Assembly (NCBI GenBank): GCA_001414485.1
Contig: LLEY01000001.1
Coordinates: 558,001 to 622,000 of the forward strand
DNA length: 64,000 nt
Reading direction: 5' to 3'
From: Calycina herbarum
Lineage: Eukaryota > Ascomycota > Leotiomycetes > Helotiales > Pezizellaceae
Position numbers and translations under genes: made by a program
The notes under the pieces: model-generated
What the model was told of the DNA's origin: nothing
The model's database searches: none
Seen by the model: the letters and a program-made list of their open reading frames with translations, nothing else
Shown here: in pieces, positions 33,302 through 45,366 of the stretch
Numbering within the stretch: position 1 is the stretch's first letter
Layout of the letters: each line of letters starts with the position of its first letter

Positions 33302-35086
33302 ATGTCGGCAAAGAAGGGCTCTGGCCAGAGTGCCATAAACAGGACTGTCAACAACCTCTCGTTCAAACCAAAAATCACTCCCAGAAATTCAGATTCCGAA
33401 GTCGCAACAAAAGAAACACCATACGAGACTCTTCGCCAACTAGCAAATATCCCGAAGCCCACAACACCTCGCCGTGCTTCTAGTGCTGGTCCAGTTTTGT
33501 CCCCAAGCCATCGCTCTGCACGTCGAACACCGGGAACTGCCCAAGCACGAACACCTGGGGGCGCAACGAGATATGGCGGATCTGCGAGAAAGCCAATTGC
33601 TGTTACACCGCATGGGAGGGCTGCGCAGCGCGAACTCGAAGCCAGGAGAGCGGGGTTGACGCCTGGAAAGGATAGAAGGAAAAGTGGAAGACAACAGAGG
33701 GAAACACCAAGGGATACATTGAGGGCTCTCAGTCGATTGTTGGCTCCCAAAACACAACCTGTTGTTCGGACACCACCTGGTGCGAAACCGCCACCGAAGA
33801 AGTATGCTTTGCCGGAATTTGAGGATGATGACGATGGATTTGAGCTTCAGCGTCCACGATTATCACTACCCATAGGAGAAGAGAGCGATGAGGATGATGA
33901 CGAGGATGAGAGTTTACTACTGCCCCCTCGTTCTGCAGGCCTGGAAGATGAGGATTTCACTGTCCAGTCTGTTGAGCTTGGCCGAAGAGCTCGGAGTGAG
34001 CAGCCACTTAGTCGACTATCTAGGGGAAGTTTTGGAAGCATTCGTATGAGTGATCGATTTGGTGATTTGAGTCCATTCGGATTGGAGAGATATGGTGATG
34101 ATTCTAGCGTTCTTGGGCCCGCTGGCTACGACGATGAAGATATGAATGATATGGCAGGCCCACCAGAGTGAGTTTTTCTACTACTTTCTTGACCAAGTTT
34201 CACTCTAATAGCCACAGTGACAATACGGAAACCCTAAATCTTGGCCGAGGAATGCTTTCGCTACAATCCGACAACGACGACATTCGACCCTCGGGATTTA
34301 CAGGAGACGACACGGAAAACACATTTCTCTTTACTGTGCCCCCAAGAGAGGCATCAGAAGAGCCAATCGATGAATCTTCTGGGTTTCCGGACTTACCAGT
34401 TCCAAACGAGACCGAGGCTGAAGAGGATATGGAGATCCGGCTGAACGACGATAACATGAACGAAACATCAATAATGGATGAGCCAGTGAACGATGTGGAT
34501 GAGCCTGAAGTGGATGAACCCGCATCTCCCGAGGATGCAACACAAGCTTTGGAAATAGATGCCAGCATGCAAGATACTACCATGGGCGACATTGAGATTA
34601 CAAGTCATGTAAGGAGTAAAGCTGGTTCAAAAAAGAAGGTAAAGGTATCAAAACATGGAATACAATATCCTTCACTTCCAGCTGGCGTTGTCAAGAAATT
34701 AGCCACGACTTTTGCGCGAATGGGTGGGAACAGCAAGGCCAAGATCAACAAGGAAACTCTGGATGCTATTATGCAAGCTTCTGATTGGTTTTTCGAACAA
34801 GCCAGTGATGATCTAGGAGCTTATGCTCAACATGCTGGGAGAAAAACCATTGATGAAAGCGATGTGGTCACTCTTATGGCGAGGTATGTTTGAAGTATAC
34901 AATGCTTTTGTTTATTGATGGCTAATTGAAAAAAGGCAACGACAAACGAATGCATATACGACCCCTTTTTCCCTGGCTCAGAAATACCTGCCCCGGGAGC
35001 TTTTACAAGAATTGCGAATGGTTCCTCCCCCAAAGTTGAGGAAAGCCCGGAAACTAGCAACAGTTCAAGAAGAGGAAGATGATTGA
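33302..35086 (+). CDS. CENP-T (Cnn1) inner-kinetochore protein
   Basis: Exons 33302-34167, 34218-34883 and 34936-35086; 1683 nt, 560 residues. The C-terminal 110 residues form the CENP-T histone fold: PSLPAGVVKKLATTFARMGG, KINKETLDAIMQASDWFFEQ, DLGAYAQHAGRKTIDESDV, then TLMAR and QKYLPRELLQEL after the last intron. The first 430 residues are disordered, proline/arginine-rich early (TPRRASSAGP, RRTPGTAQARTPGG) and acidic in the middle. This matches CENP-T, whose disordered N-terminus recruits the NDC80 complex while the histone fold pairs with CENP-W. The ATG at 33302 is the first in frame (MSAKKGSGQSAINRTVNNLS), and the conserved N-terminal helix-like segment starts there. Confidence 0.88.
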
Positions 35087-35744
35087 AACTTGCCATGATA
35101 TCCAAAATATTCATTGGAACGAATTTTTGATAACGACCTGGTGTTCCGATGCTCTCATAACCCCAAAGCCACCATGCTGGTGGGTTGTTTAAAGTCTGGC
35201 TGGCTCAGGCGTGGTAAGCTATTTTGGAACAGAATGTCGACATTCAACAGTTTCTCTTGTTTGTGAATTAAAGAAGTCAATGACATTATGCGGCACAGAC
35301 GTAAAGAAGGCACAGGCAGTTTTACGGGTCATTCCAAGTTACTTCCGGGAATGTGGTCTACTCCAAGTATACAAGAGCAGTTGTATATCTAGCCGCGCAA
35401 GCATTGCCCCGAAAGAGGTCCAGTGCCGGCTAGATGGATTTAGATAATTACAACGAAAAAGCGCATTCTGAAAGTGGTAACTCATAATTCCGAAGCAGAG
35501 CAAAAGTGTCTCTGGGGGCTTACACCCATCGTGCCTACTTTAGGGGGGGAGGGGGTTCTCAAGATCTATGAGAGGGCCTCTTGGGGCACTTTTAAAATCT
35601 CGAGGGGCTTCCATACAAAAGTAAAAGGGGACTTTCCTCACTGTATGATCACCTTGCTCAACAGTACTCCTGCTGAGAGTAGTTCAAGTAATGTACATTA
35701 TTTTTGTACAATAGATCCATAATTTACAACCCAACCAATTTTTT
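35087..35744. other. Intergenic between CENP-T and SURF1 genes
   Basis: Two convergent 3' ends face each other here. No open frame of note apart from short chance ones. Confidence 0.4.
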
Positions 35745-36826
35745 TCATGACCACTCTTTATTTTGTCGTACACGACGTGAAATGTCCTTTGGTGGTTTCT
35801 TCACAACCATCCATAACATGACTGATGTAGCCGCTGCTAGAGCATACCTAGAAAAGAGTAAGTATAAATTTGATAGATGGCGTCACAAGTACTAACCAAG
35901 TAAATATATACTGTGCATGAGTGTTCCTCAGATTGACCTCAGCAGGTCTTCCAATTGGGATTCCCCTAGCTTCACGATCCCAAGATTTCATAAGATCAGC
36001 CTCTAAATGGAAAGTTAGTATATACCTCCTCCACAAGGTACTCGAGACAAACCCATAGTTTCCTCAACCCACACAGCCTGACTACCCGTCAACTCAGCCA
36101 TCTGCTTCACATCCGGGAAATAAAACTCCTGCGTCTGCGGACTATTATCCGGCGTAAACATATTCTTCTTCCACGGTTCCCTCAACAACCCCTCGACCGT
36201 AACCACACCCTGTGGCAAACCATCCGGTCTACTACCCTGCTTCTTAAACTTCTTCGGTATCCAGCCTCTATTCACTAACACTGTTGTTCCCTTTCCCCCT
36301 CGTTCTAGTGGTGTGATTACTAGATATCCGTCGTTTCCATCGTGCATTCGGGGGCCTATTAACATCTCTTGGTCGTGCCGGAATGTGCCTGTTGCGAAGA
36401 TGCGGCGGTAGTCGAAGTCGTGGATTGCGGAGGGGTCGATGTGTGGTGGGAGGGGGAGGGGGTCGCGGACGAGACGGTCTTCGAATTTGGCTATTAGTTT
36501 GGATTTCCAGTCTAGTCTTTGGACTTGCCATGTTCCGAGGGCGAAGGCTGTGATGGGGATTAATGCTGGAGGGGAGGCTTGTTAGTAGAGGTCAAATGGG
36601 GGTGAAGGGTGGAAATACCGAGGATTATTAGTCCCGGCCCATGTTTCTTTCCTCCTGCTCGTACCAGAACTGGTGGGTTGTCGAGTATAGAACGGAAGCC
36701 ATCTCCAGATTGGTTTTCTAGCCGGGGAGGAGTTTTTGAAAGATGTATATGTCGGCAGGCTGGGCAATTGAAGACTTTTTGTGCCCGGACTGCCTTACCA
36801 AACTGGCGCAGGATTGGTTTATTCAT
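35745..36826 (-). CDS. SHY1: SURF1/Shy1 cytochrome c oxidase assembly factor
   Basis: Exons 36826-36619, 36565-36053, 36002-35897 and 35847-35745; 930 nt, 309 residues. The N-terminus is basic and amphipathic with no acidic residues before residue 38, as a mitochondrial presequence. Inner-membrane helix 1 is GLIILGALIPITAFALGTWQ, followed by VQRLDWKSKLI. The intermembrane domain has RRIFATGTF, EMLIGPRMHDGNDGYLVITP, VLVNRGWIPKKF and EVNLRNTHAQYIFTWYALAA, the last starting helix 2. Surf1/Shy1 helps build the heme a-containing Cox1 module of complex IV. Four short canonical introns are present. The gene is divergent from the UBX gene, with 206 bases between starts, so a shared promoter is likely. 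Confidence 0.92.
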
Positions 36827-37032
36827 TGTTGAAGGTCGAGGTTGACATTTCCGTCGTGATCTTTGATCTTTGAGAGTGAATGGTGAATGGAGAGGCGATG
36901 CGATCGCGGCCCGAGAGCTCGCCGGTGCTGTGTACTTAAGCTAATCCTCCTTGTAAGCCTACACCAACAACGTCACACCAACCCACTCAACTCTTTATAA
37001 CTTTGGGTGCTATCTAGTTGAGCTCAGTCAGT

Positions 37033-38710
37033 ATGTTTCATACTCAATCGCTGCAGGATGGGATTTCCAAAGCGATTTCAGAGAACAAATTGGTGGGATG
37101 TTTCGTAACAGGTATGCTATTACCTCTCATATCTCCACTCAGATCATTTGAACACAACATTAACGAGACTCTCTGTAGATGACGGGGAAGAAAGCAAGTT
37201 ATGGGAAACCGACTTCCTACAAGATCCGATTGTAAGTACTCGACCCATGATATTAGGATGAGCCCTCTTACTAATTGGGTATTTAGGTTAAATCGTTACT
37301 CTCAAGTCAAACAGTACTTTTACGCCTCGTAGCAGGCTCTCAAGAAGCTGGTTTTCTGGCAGCTATTTTCCCGATACCTAAGACTCCGACTTTTGTTCTG
37401 ATCAAGTAAGCTATCTATGTGTTATCCTTATTTCAAGGATATGGGATGAGGGTTCTCTCAAAGGGCTGGTTTCGTTTGTCTCTCAGCCACAAGTCTTGCC
37501 CATCATCTTGAATACATCTCATATGTTCTTACAAGCCCACTTACTAACTTTCTATACAGAAATGGTGAACTCAAAGAGTACATGGCATCAGGAATTTCCA
37601 AAGAAGAATTCCTCCGTCGAATTGGTGTAGCTTTCCAATCACAAGTCCCCGAAACACCCTCCAGAATCGCCTCAGCATCTCGTAATCTACCCCAGTCATC
37701 CAACGAAACCCCAGCTACATCCTCAAATACACATACAGCCTCAACCAGTGCTCCTTCCCAGCCAAAAGAGTCCACAGCCACCTCAGCAAATAAGAAGGGA
37801 AAGCAACCAGCCACAGAACCACCCCCAGTGCAATCCACCAAAAAGGAAGACCCCACCAAAAAAATCGCCGACACAAAATACGCCCTCCAACGAAAAAAAG
37901 AAATCGAAGACGCCCGCAAAGAACGAGACTGTATCCTCGCCCGCGTAGAAGCCGACAAAGCAGCGCGCCGCCACGAAGCAGAATTACGCTCTCAATCACG
38001 CTCTAACATCGCTCTTCACAAAACCGAAGAAGCTTCAAAATCCCAAATTAATGAAAAGCCCAAGCCAAAATACTCAGAATGCGCCCTCCAAATCCGGATG
38101 TTCGACGGCTCAACTATTCGCTCAAAATTCCCCTCCTCGGGAACCCTTCGCGAACATGTGAGAAAATGGGTAGATGAGAACTTGGAAGGTGATGTACCTT
38201 ATAATTTCAAACAAGTCCTTACTCCGTTGCCGAATAAGGATATCTCTTTGAATGAGGAGGAGCAGGATTTCCAGTATCTTGGGTTGACACCTAGTGCCAC
38301 TCTCATTCTTGTGCCTGTGAAGGAGTTTACGGGTGCTTATGAGGGCGGAGGAGCGACGGGAATTATCTATAAAGGGGCGAGTTTGGGATATGGACTTGTG
38401 GCTGGGGGTGTGGGGTTGGTTACTGGGACTTTGGGGAGTATTTTTGGAGGTGGTGGTGCGAGTGAGAATGCGAATGCTCAACAGCAGCCGCAGGGTGGGG
38501 AAAGTAGTACAACTTCTGGATCTTCTGTCTCGGGGCCATCGAGGATCAAGGTTCGCACTTTGAGAGATCAGACCGATGGCCAGGATGATCAGCAATTCTA
38601 TAATGGGAATGCGGTATGTTCCATTTCCTCTTTAAAAGGGTTGGATGCTAACTTTTCTATAGTTAAACTTTGAACCTCGAAAGGACGACGAAAAAGATAA
38701 GGATAATTAA
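37033..38710 (+). CDS. UBX-domain protein (UBXN4/Ubx-type Cdc48 adaptor)
   Basis: Exons 37033-37111, 37179-37231, 37287-37405, 37560-38613 and 38663-38710; 1353 nt, 450 residues. The N-terminus, MFHTQSLQDGISKAISENKL to FPIPKTPTFVLIKNGELKEY, is the thioredoxin-like domain of UBXN4-type adaptors. A charged coiled-coil region follows (KKEIEDARKERDCILARVEA). The UBX domain at about residues 230-320 has ALQIRMFDGSTIRSKF and LTPSATLILVPV, binding the Cdc48/p97 N-domain. Downstream is a glycine-rich stretch with a hydrophobic hairpin (GASLGYGLVAGGVGLVTG) that could sit in the ER membrane, as in erasin. This suggests an ER-associated degradation role. It shares a divergent promoter with SHY1. Confidence 0.85.
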
Positions 38711-40365
38711 GCCCCAGCTCTTTTTTCAAATCTTGGGGCAGTAGAATGAGTCGTACTTCTTAATTGATTTTGGGGTAGCGAGCGTAATATCAGCTTAGTG
38801 TTTTTCGGCATGGGATGGATGGTAGAGTTCGTAGTTTTATTCCCTACTTCTCTCTCAGTGCGTCTTCTCATTATCATTTGCTGCATGTATAGTACCCATA
38901 TCATAGTCATAATAAAACCCAAACTCCAAAATCCTCTTCACCCTCATGCAAATACCGAAATCCACAATGTCCTCTTCTCAGAACGAAAATCTCAACCTCA
39001 AATGCTGAAAATAGACTTGAAGTACTCAAACCTCCGCGAAGACCTATACTAATCCCATCACGATTTCACAACCCAAGAAATCCAACCACCAACCACCAAC
39101 CCCTCCCAAATTACTCAATATATGCCACAAAATCCAACAAACCAAATTTTCTGGTCACAGGGGGAAATTTAGAAACATACAACCCAAATTACTACTAAAT
39201 GGTTAATCTCATCCCCCCTCTCTTCAATAATGCAACTCGATTAATCATCTCCAATATCTTCTCCTCTCCCTCGCGTGAGGAAAGGCCAAACTCATGGAGC
39301 ACAGTCATGTATTGGGCAAAAAGAAGTAAACTTTTCATGTATCGTTTCAGGTTGAAGGAAAAAGTAATATGTGGTTCATATGTATGCCTACCAATTTAGC
39401 AAGATAAAGAGGTCGTGGCTACAAAAGAAGGAAGAGGGTATAATGTTACCTCGATGGACAGGCTGACGTAGGTTGCCGTCAGGGTGTTACTGGAAATCAG
39501 CAGGACACAATTTGATATCACGTTGATTTCACAAAATAAAGCGGGGAAATAAAAGATTCAGTCTGACAGTGAGTCCTCTTGAGCCTGGTGAGATCAATGA
39601 TAGCTGTGGAGTCTGAGGTCAATACTTTCATAAGACCAGAAAACAAATGGGTCACATCAACCGCACCTTTCACCTCCACCGTTCATGTCTTCACATGCCT
39701 ACAAAGTCCATACAAGTTCAAGAAAGAAAGAGCAATTGTGAACGAAAAATTTATCATTGAAGAGAATCCAGACGCCTTTACTAAAAAGAGGGAGAAGTCC
39801 AGGCCAGGCAACAGTAAACAGGAAAATGCCAATGCATGCAGACTAAAAAAAGCTTATCGTTCATCATTACCCATTCCTGTGTCTGCATTATCTACAGGAA
39901 GACAACTACTTCTCAAAGAATTGTATCTCCAATAAATGCAAAGGAAGAAAGAAAACAAGCAAGAAAAAAAAGATCCCATGCCTCCCTGCAAACAGTCCCC
40001 TATAGCCTAAACCAAAGGTTATGAGAACAAGAGAAAACAAGGGAAATTTTTCTTTTCTTTCAAGAGGCAAGAGAACCCATTTTCCAAGGGGGGCGTATGA
40101 ACAAATCAAGGGAGAAGCCTGCGGACAGACATTTCCTTTGCTTGATACAACCCCTCCCTTTCCATGTTATCCTTATTCCTCCCAAATGCAATGAGCTTGA
40201 GCCTCCCGAATCTCTAAACCAAGGTGAAAGAGAAACAATGGTAGCCTTTCAATCTCAATAACCGATTCCCTTGAAAACTGAAGATTGTGTCCTATAGTAC
40301 TCCTGAATGTTGTGCATTTATTTCCCCGATTCGCGACGTTTGGTATTATAACTGCAATTATCTCT
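38711..40365. other. Intergenic, 1.65 kb, no gene recognised
   Basis: Open frames at 38798-39052, 39199-39399 and 39579-39935 on the plus strand lack recognisable domains or splice logic. Part of the 3' end is probably the untranslated tail of the convergent Rac gene. Confidence 0.4.
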
Positions 40366-41281
40366 TCAAAGAATGGTGCACTTCGACTTCGACTTCTTGA
40401 CAACTTGTGGTCTGGGGCTTAGAACAGCTCTGTGTTTGGGTTAGAGGATTCAAAGCTCAGGGAGGTGAGGAGTAGGGTACTAACCGGATTGCCTCATCAA
40501 ATACACTCTTAAGGTTTCTTTGGGTAAGAGCAGAACACTCCAAGTATTTGTGAGCTCTGATTTCCTTTGCGACAATCAAGGCCTGGTCGTATGAAACTGG
40601 CTCCATTCTCTTTGATCGCAAGCTCTCCAAAGTTTGGGGGTCCTCACGCAAATCCAACTTGGTACCAACAAGGATAATGGGAACAGAAGGAGCATGGTGA
40701 TCGATTTCAGGGAACCACTAGAAGAAAAAATAAATCAGCGCGTTTCCTCACTTGCAATCGAGAAAATATTCCATATTTGACATACCTTGGCGCGAACGTT
40801 GTCAAAGGAAGGTGGGCTGACGATGGAGAAGCAAATTAGGAAGACGTCGGTTTGGGGGTATGAAAGTGGTCGCAATCGATCGTAATCCTCTTGTCCTGCA
40901 GTATCCCACAATCCTAAACTGATTGGCTTTCCATCAACCATAACACTTGCAGAGTAGTTGTCAAAGCTAAGGCATCAATCAGCACCGCAAGGCATACCAA
41001 CCACCAGATCGGCCGGATCCATATGCACTCACACAGTAGGAATATATTCGCCAGGGAAGGCATTTGTAGTATAGGAGATGAGGAGGCAGGTCTATGAAGC
41101 ATGTTAGCAACTGCAATCTCCCCAGGCGCGTCGCAGACGTGTAGATCGGATATATACCTTTCCAACAGCACCATCACCAGTGACGACGCACTATTCAGGT
41201 TGATTAGCCAAGATCCCTTCCTTTGCCTTGATGTGGTGGCAAGAGACAAACCTTTAGAGACTGTGTTCCAGGTTGTGCCAT
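40366..41281 (-). CDS. Rac-family small GTPase
   Basis: Six exons: 41281-41252, 41190-41158, 41091-41033, 40966-40786, 40717-40485, 40429-40366; 600 nt, 199 residues. All GTPase motifs are intact: GDGAVGKTC (P-loop), IPTVFDNYS (effector loop), [14 protein letters not shown] (switch II), TKLDLRED and ECSALTQ. The C-terminus has a polybasic KKSKSK and CTIL, a CAAX box ending in leucine, which predicts geranylgeranylation and plasma-membrane targeting. The [20 protein letters not shown] and AVLSPRP parts fit Rac more than Cdc42. Fungal Rac controls polarised growth and NADPH-oxidase signalling. Introns are 50-70 nt and split early exons heavily, as is usual for this family in filamentous ascomycetes. 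Confidence 0.95.
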
Positions 41282-43505
41282 GATTATGGTTGAATTGTTT
41301 GTTTTGGGGAGGAGGCAGATCGGGTGGTTGTTATTATCGTGGAGGGTGGTTCAGTTTGGATGGTGAAGAGGTTATGTCTGCATGAAGGTGAGATGATGTT
41401 TTGACACAACGGAAGCTAGAGGTGCCGCCTGCACAGAGGTTGGAGGGTGGGGAACAAGAGAGAGCTTCGTACCTGCGAAGGTGAAGTTCACAATTGTGAT
41501 CGGAGCCCTGCGACAAGTTTCGGCTCGCGATGCTGATAGGAGAGAGAGGCCCAAAGAAATCGGATCCTGTTTGGCTTGGGGGGATGGGAGCTTGGTGGTG
41601 GTAGGGGGGTTGAACTGAGACCAGCAGACAAGTATGGAGAAGGAGAGGATGATTGGGGACTCGGCAGATTCAGAGGGGGGAGGCAGCGTCAAGTTGCCGA
41701 TTGTGAATCTCGAGGGAGACGACTAGAAGACTAGAAGACTCGTGAAGTGGTGGTGGTGGTGGTGGTGGAGAGGGTGCACTTGTCTTGTCGATAACCCGAC
41801 TGTCGCAGAATCTCAAACTGGAACACCCGAGGAAGCTGTGAGGAAAGTGACAGGGGGCGAAAACAGGCGAGGCACGTCCAGGTGTAAGTGGCGAGAGGGT
41901 TGGTGAGTCCTCAAAAACATCAAAGCCCTCCAGTCACAACAATTCTTATTAAAATATCACTACCTATAAAAGTCGAGAAGCACCACTCAGCACCTCATAC
42001 AATGTGACGTTGTGAGGCACAGCACAGAGCAGAAAGAGCTTCCAATTAAGCGCCGATGTTCCAGAAACAACAGCTATCACCATGCGACCGGCAGATGTGC
42101 TAGGGGGTCCGCTCTCTGATTCGGGGGCTCTTCTCTGGTGCAGGAAAGACGTGCCACTTACGGACACTGGACTCGGTACCGAGTAAGGAGATATCAGATA
42201 TAAGTCTTTCTCTCTCGGACTTTCTTCAGATTGCCAAAGTCCGTCAGACGGGTAGAAAGGCTGAGCTATCAACAACTAGTCTTGATACCGAGTACAAGTA
42301 CTAGACGGTCAGCGGTGGCGCTCACTGGCCTCGAAATGCACCACTGACAGCACAAACTAGAGGGGCGGGTATCTCGACATGCTCACTGGTCAACACTACT
42401 TGCAAGTCCATTCGTACCACCTAACTATCGGTCTAGATAGGCTAGAATTTCCAATTTATATTTCCATGTCATCGTTAGAGCTCTAGTCTGGCTCTTGCAG
42501 CTTCAGGCGAGTAACAGCCTAAACCTCCGAAATACCCCTCATTGATCGACATTTGAACATCTACTCACAGCAATCACCAACTCCTTGATCGTATTACATT
42601 CCATTGACACTCCAGAAAAATAATTCATACTTGCAAAATCCTGGCCAATCCAGGAACCTCTCATCCTTCGGATATCTTGTAGCAACAATTGTTTCGTTTT
42701 AATACTTCTCCTCCCCCTTACCCCCTGACTCCTAACTCTTGCGGCCCATCTGGCGACCCCTACTTGAGATCAACCCGCCAACAGCCAAACCCCTGTGGCG
42801 TCTGCTGTTTCCATGCTTGTGGTGTAGAAAGCCGTGAGAAAAGCAGACGCAACAGACAGGCTTTCCCCGCGTACATCTACCTGAGTAAAACCCTTGAAAA
42901 TATTACTTTGTTCTCCGAAAAGGTTAAAAACGAGGATCCCAACTTTGGAATTCTTTTAAACGTCCTCGTATAATATTATGAATTGTCAAGATTTTCCAAC
43001 TGATACGCGGGGTAGGGTGGCTGCTGTATGGAGAGCAAAGGTGGGACTTTACATCAGTCTCCAAAATAATATACAAAAAAGTATAGAACAATTACAAGTA
43101 GTTTGTGAGAAGGTCTAGAAGAATTAGGAACTCGCTTTCTTATTTTTTTAAACACTCTTGCATACACTTGTGGTTTATACAGATATTTAGAGTCAGTAGA
43201 GAGAGGGGTGTCGGTCACATGAGAAGACTCGGACCTTTTTTGTGCTAGATTTCCTCTCATATGTGTTTTATATTAGACAACGGAAAACTTTCTATAAATC
43301 GAGTCGGGTGTACAGCTGAATCATCACTGCTTCGAATTTCCAACTAATATACATCAACATTGGTCAATGTTGGTCTAAGCCTTCTTTGATGTCAAGATTA
43401 CTTACACCTCACAGCTTACAACTCTTAAAACTTCCAATTTCTGCATCTCATTATTTCACATTTCTTTTTCAGCAAAACTCAAGCAATCACTCCTCATTGC
43501 CCAAG
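41282..43505. other. Intergenic, 2.2 kb, no gene recognised
   Basis: The 5' part is the promoter and leader region of the Rac gene and includes a GGT repeat. A 94-codon frame at 42689-42973 lacks an ATG start and shows nothing recognisable. Confidence 0.4.
41747..41768 (+). repeat. GGT trinucleotide microsatellite
   Basis: Seven copies of GTG/GGT in tandem in the upstream region of the Rac gene, outside the coding sequence. Confidence 0.8.
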
Positions 43506-44749
43506 ATGCCGCTCCTTGACCTTGACATCGACGTCCTCAGTCTTATAATCTTTTACCTCCACCCGATAGATAGATGGAGTTCTCGGAACGATACTAGTAT
43601 TCTAAAATTCGCCTATCATGCAGACCACTCTACAGCCTAGCACAACCACAAGCTATCGAAACATTCGACGAAGACATCCCCTCAACGAGTTTTGAACCTT
43701 TCAAGCGAACCTTGGGTGAGAATCCAGACTACGCTCAGCGCATCAAAACATTTTAGTTCACAGTCAAGGAGCCTTCTCGTGAGCACGAAATTACTGATTT
43801 GGTTCAGCGCTTTCCAAATTTACAAACATTGAAGTGCGAATCTCTTTTGCAATCAACAAGACTTGCTCCGATAATTCTGTCGCCTAGCGTTTCGATTCAC
43901 AGCAGTCTCCAAAACCTTGATTTATGCGAGCGTCGACCTTCTACAAAGGAGTTATTTGAACTAGCCCCTTTACCAAAACTGCACTCTCTTCGCATAAGTT
44001 TTGGCTGCTCCAAAACGGATATGTTCGAGCCCGACGAGATTACAATCGATGGAGGAAACTCGGTACTCTGCTCTCTTTCGATTATAAGACTCCATATGGA
44101 TGTTTTTGTCAAACTCCTCCAATTTACAAATTCGTTGAAATATCTCGCATGCTCGATACCTGTCCCTGGTCCTCTGGAACCTGTTCAATCTACCAACCCC
44201 CGCACGAGGGCAGAACCTGTGAGAATACCTTACGTATTATCACCACAGAGCTTTATGCCGGCTTTGTGCTGTCTCTCGCAGACCTTAACATCACTATGTA
44301 TCCACTCAACAGGGCAGCTCTGGGACAAGTACGATGGCACCCGATTGGATTTTAGTAATTTCCCTATTCTGAAAGAACTCAAAGCTTCCCCGTTATGCTT
44401 TTTCAGTCCGCGCTCTTGTGGTTTCTCCCGGGATGGTCTCTATAAATTGCTCCCTCCTTCATTGGAACACTTAAATGTAAGTTTGTATATCAATCACTAT
44501 TTCAAAACCGGTAACCTTACAGGTCTCCAGCTTTTTTTCGGGTACGACATCGGTATTTTTTATTCCTTGAACGGTCGTGTGAATGGAATGGAGGTTGAAA
44601 AAGTAGGTCGGGCGCATTTTGTTGCTGGGGAGCTTGAGGAATGGGAGTACCGTTGGATTTCGGAACTTGCGATATATAAAGAGGAACGACTTCCTTCTTT
44701 GGTATCTGTGCACTTGCGGGAAGCAATGAGGCTGGTGATGTCTTGTTAA
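43506..44749 (+). pseudogene. F-box/leucine-rich-repeat protein, frameshift and stop
   Basis: From 43506 the frame reads MPLLDLDIDVLSLIIFYLHP, the start of a fungal F-box protein. It then runs out of frame near 43620: the next frame starts CRPLYSLAQPQAIETFDEDI, typical of what follows the F-box. That second frame meets a TAG at 43754-43756 (KTF-stop-FTVKE, probably a former tryptophan) and goes on to PNLQTLKCESLLQSTRL, LPKLHSLRISFG and SLEHLNVSLYI. These are leucine-rich segments, and the frame ends at 44749. Intact relatives are substrate receptors for SCF ubiquitin ligases. The TGG-to-TAG change is a G-to-A change. A spliced gene avoiding both defects was not found. Confidence 0.6.
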
Positions 44750-45366
44750 AATGGAGGAATGGATTCCGCCAGCTTGCGTCAAGGATGCGTTAAGGATGCG
44801 GATATCCACTTGCAGGTTTTCGTACGGAAAAACCTTTTAACTGTCAGTTCCCCTTCTTCAGCGGGTTCGTTTATGTTCTTAATGAAGGTCTAGACGATAA
44901 ATGGGGCGGGAATAAACTTCCAAGCTACTGTTTCTACTATGTAAGTAGAGCCTCCTAATGGAAAAAACCAACAAGTAAATCGCTCTCCTTGTTCCAACCT
45001 CCCAACGCCTCTGAGTAATACCCTGAATACTCTTAGAAAACTAAAAATGATTACTCGAAGCCAATAGTCTAGTAAACTTCTCCTAGAAAGTATGATTAAC
45101 AAGAACTACGAGCCTGCCATGTTGCCTGCCGCTTTTACTATCCATCTGCAGCACTCTATTAATAGCAAGGCTCCTCAGACGCCATCAAGAATCAGCCGCC
45201 CACCCTCACTTCCCCAGTGCTTCTTCATACCCTAAAAGTATTCAAGAATCCTGCTCTCATTCCGATACGAGCATTAGCTTGCTCCGCTCCTTGAGTACTC
45301 TAGCGACCTCAATATCAGACCTCACCCCCCCCCCCGATAACACACTTCTCGTAAACGTTTACCAGC
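44750..45366. other. Intergenic before the first HET gene
   Basis: About 0.6 kb without a coding frame; a C12 run at 45324-45335 sits just upstream of the HET start. Confidence 0.45.

Noticed and set aside
37503..37958. Minus-strand frame opposite the UBX gene
   Set aside because: Antisense by-product of the charged low-complexity region; the plus strand has the real domains.
42689..42973. 94-codon plus-strand frame
   Set aside because: No ATG start and no coding bias; intergenic region.
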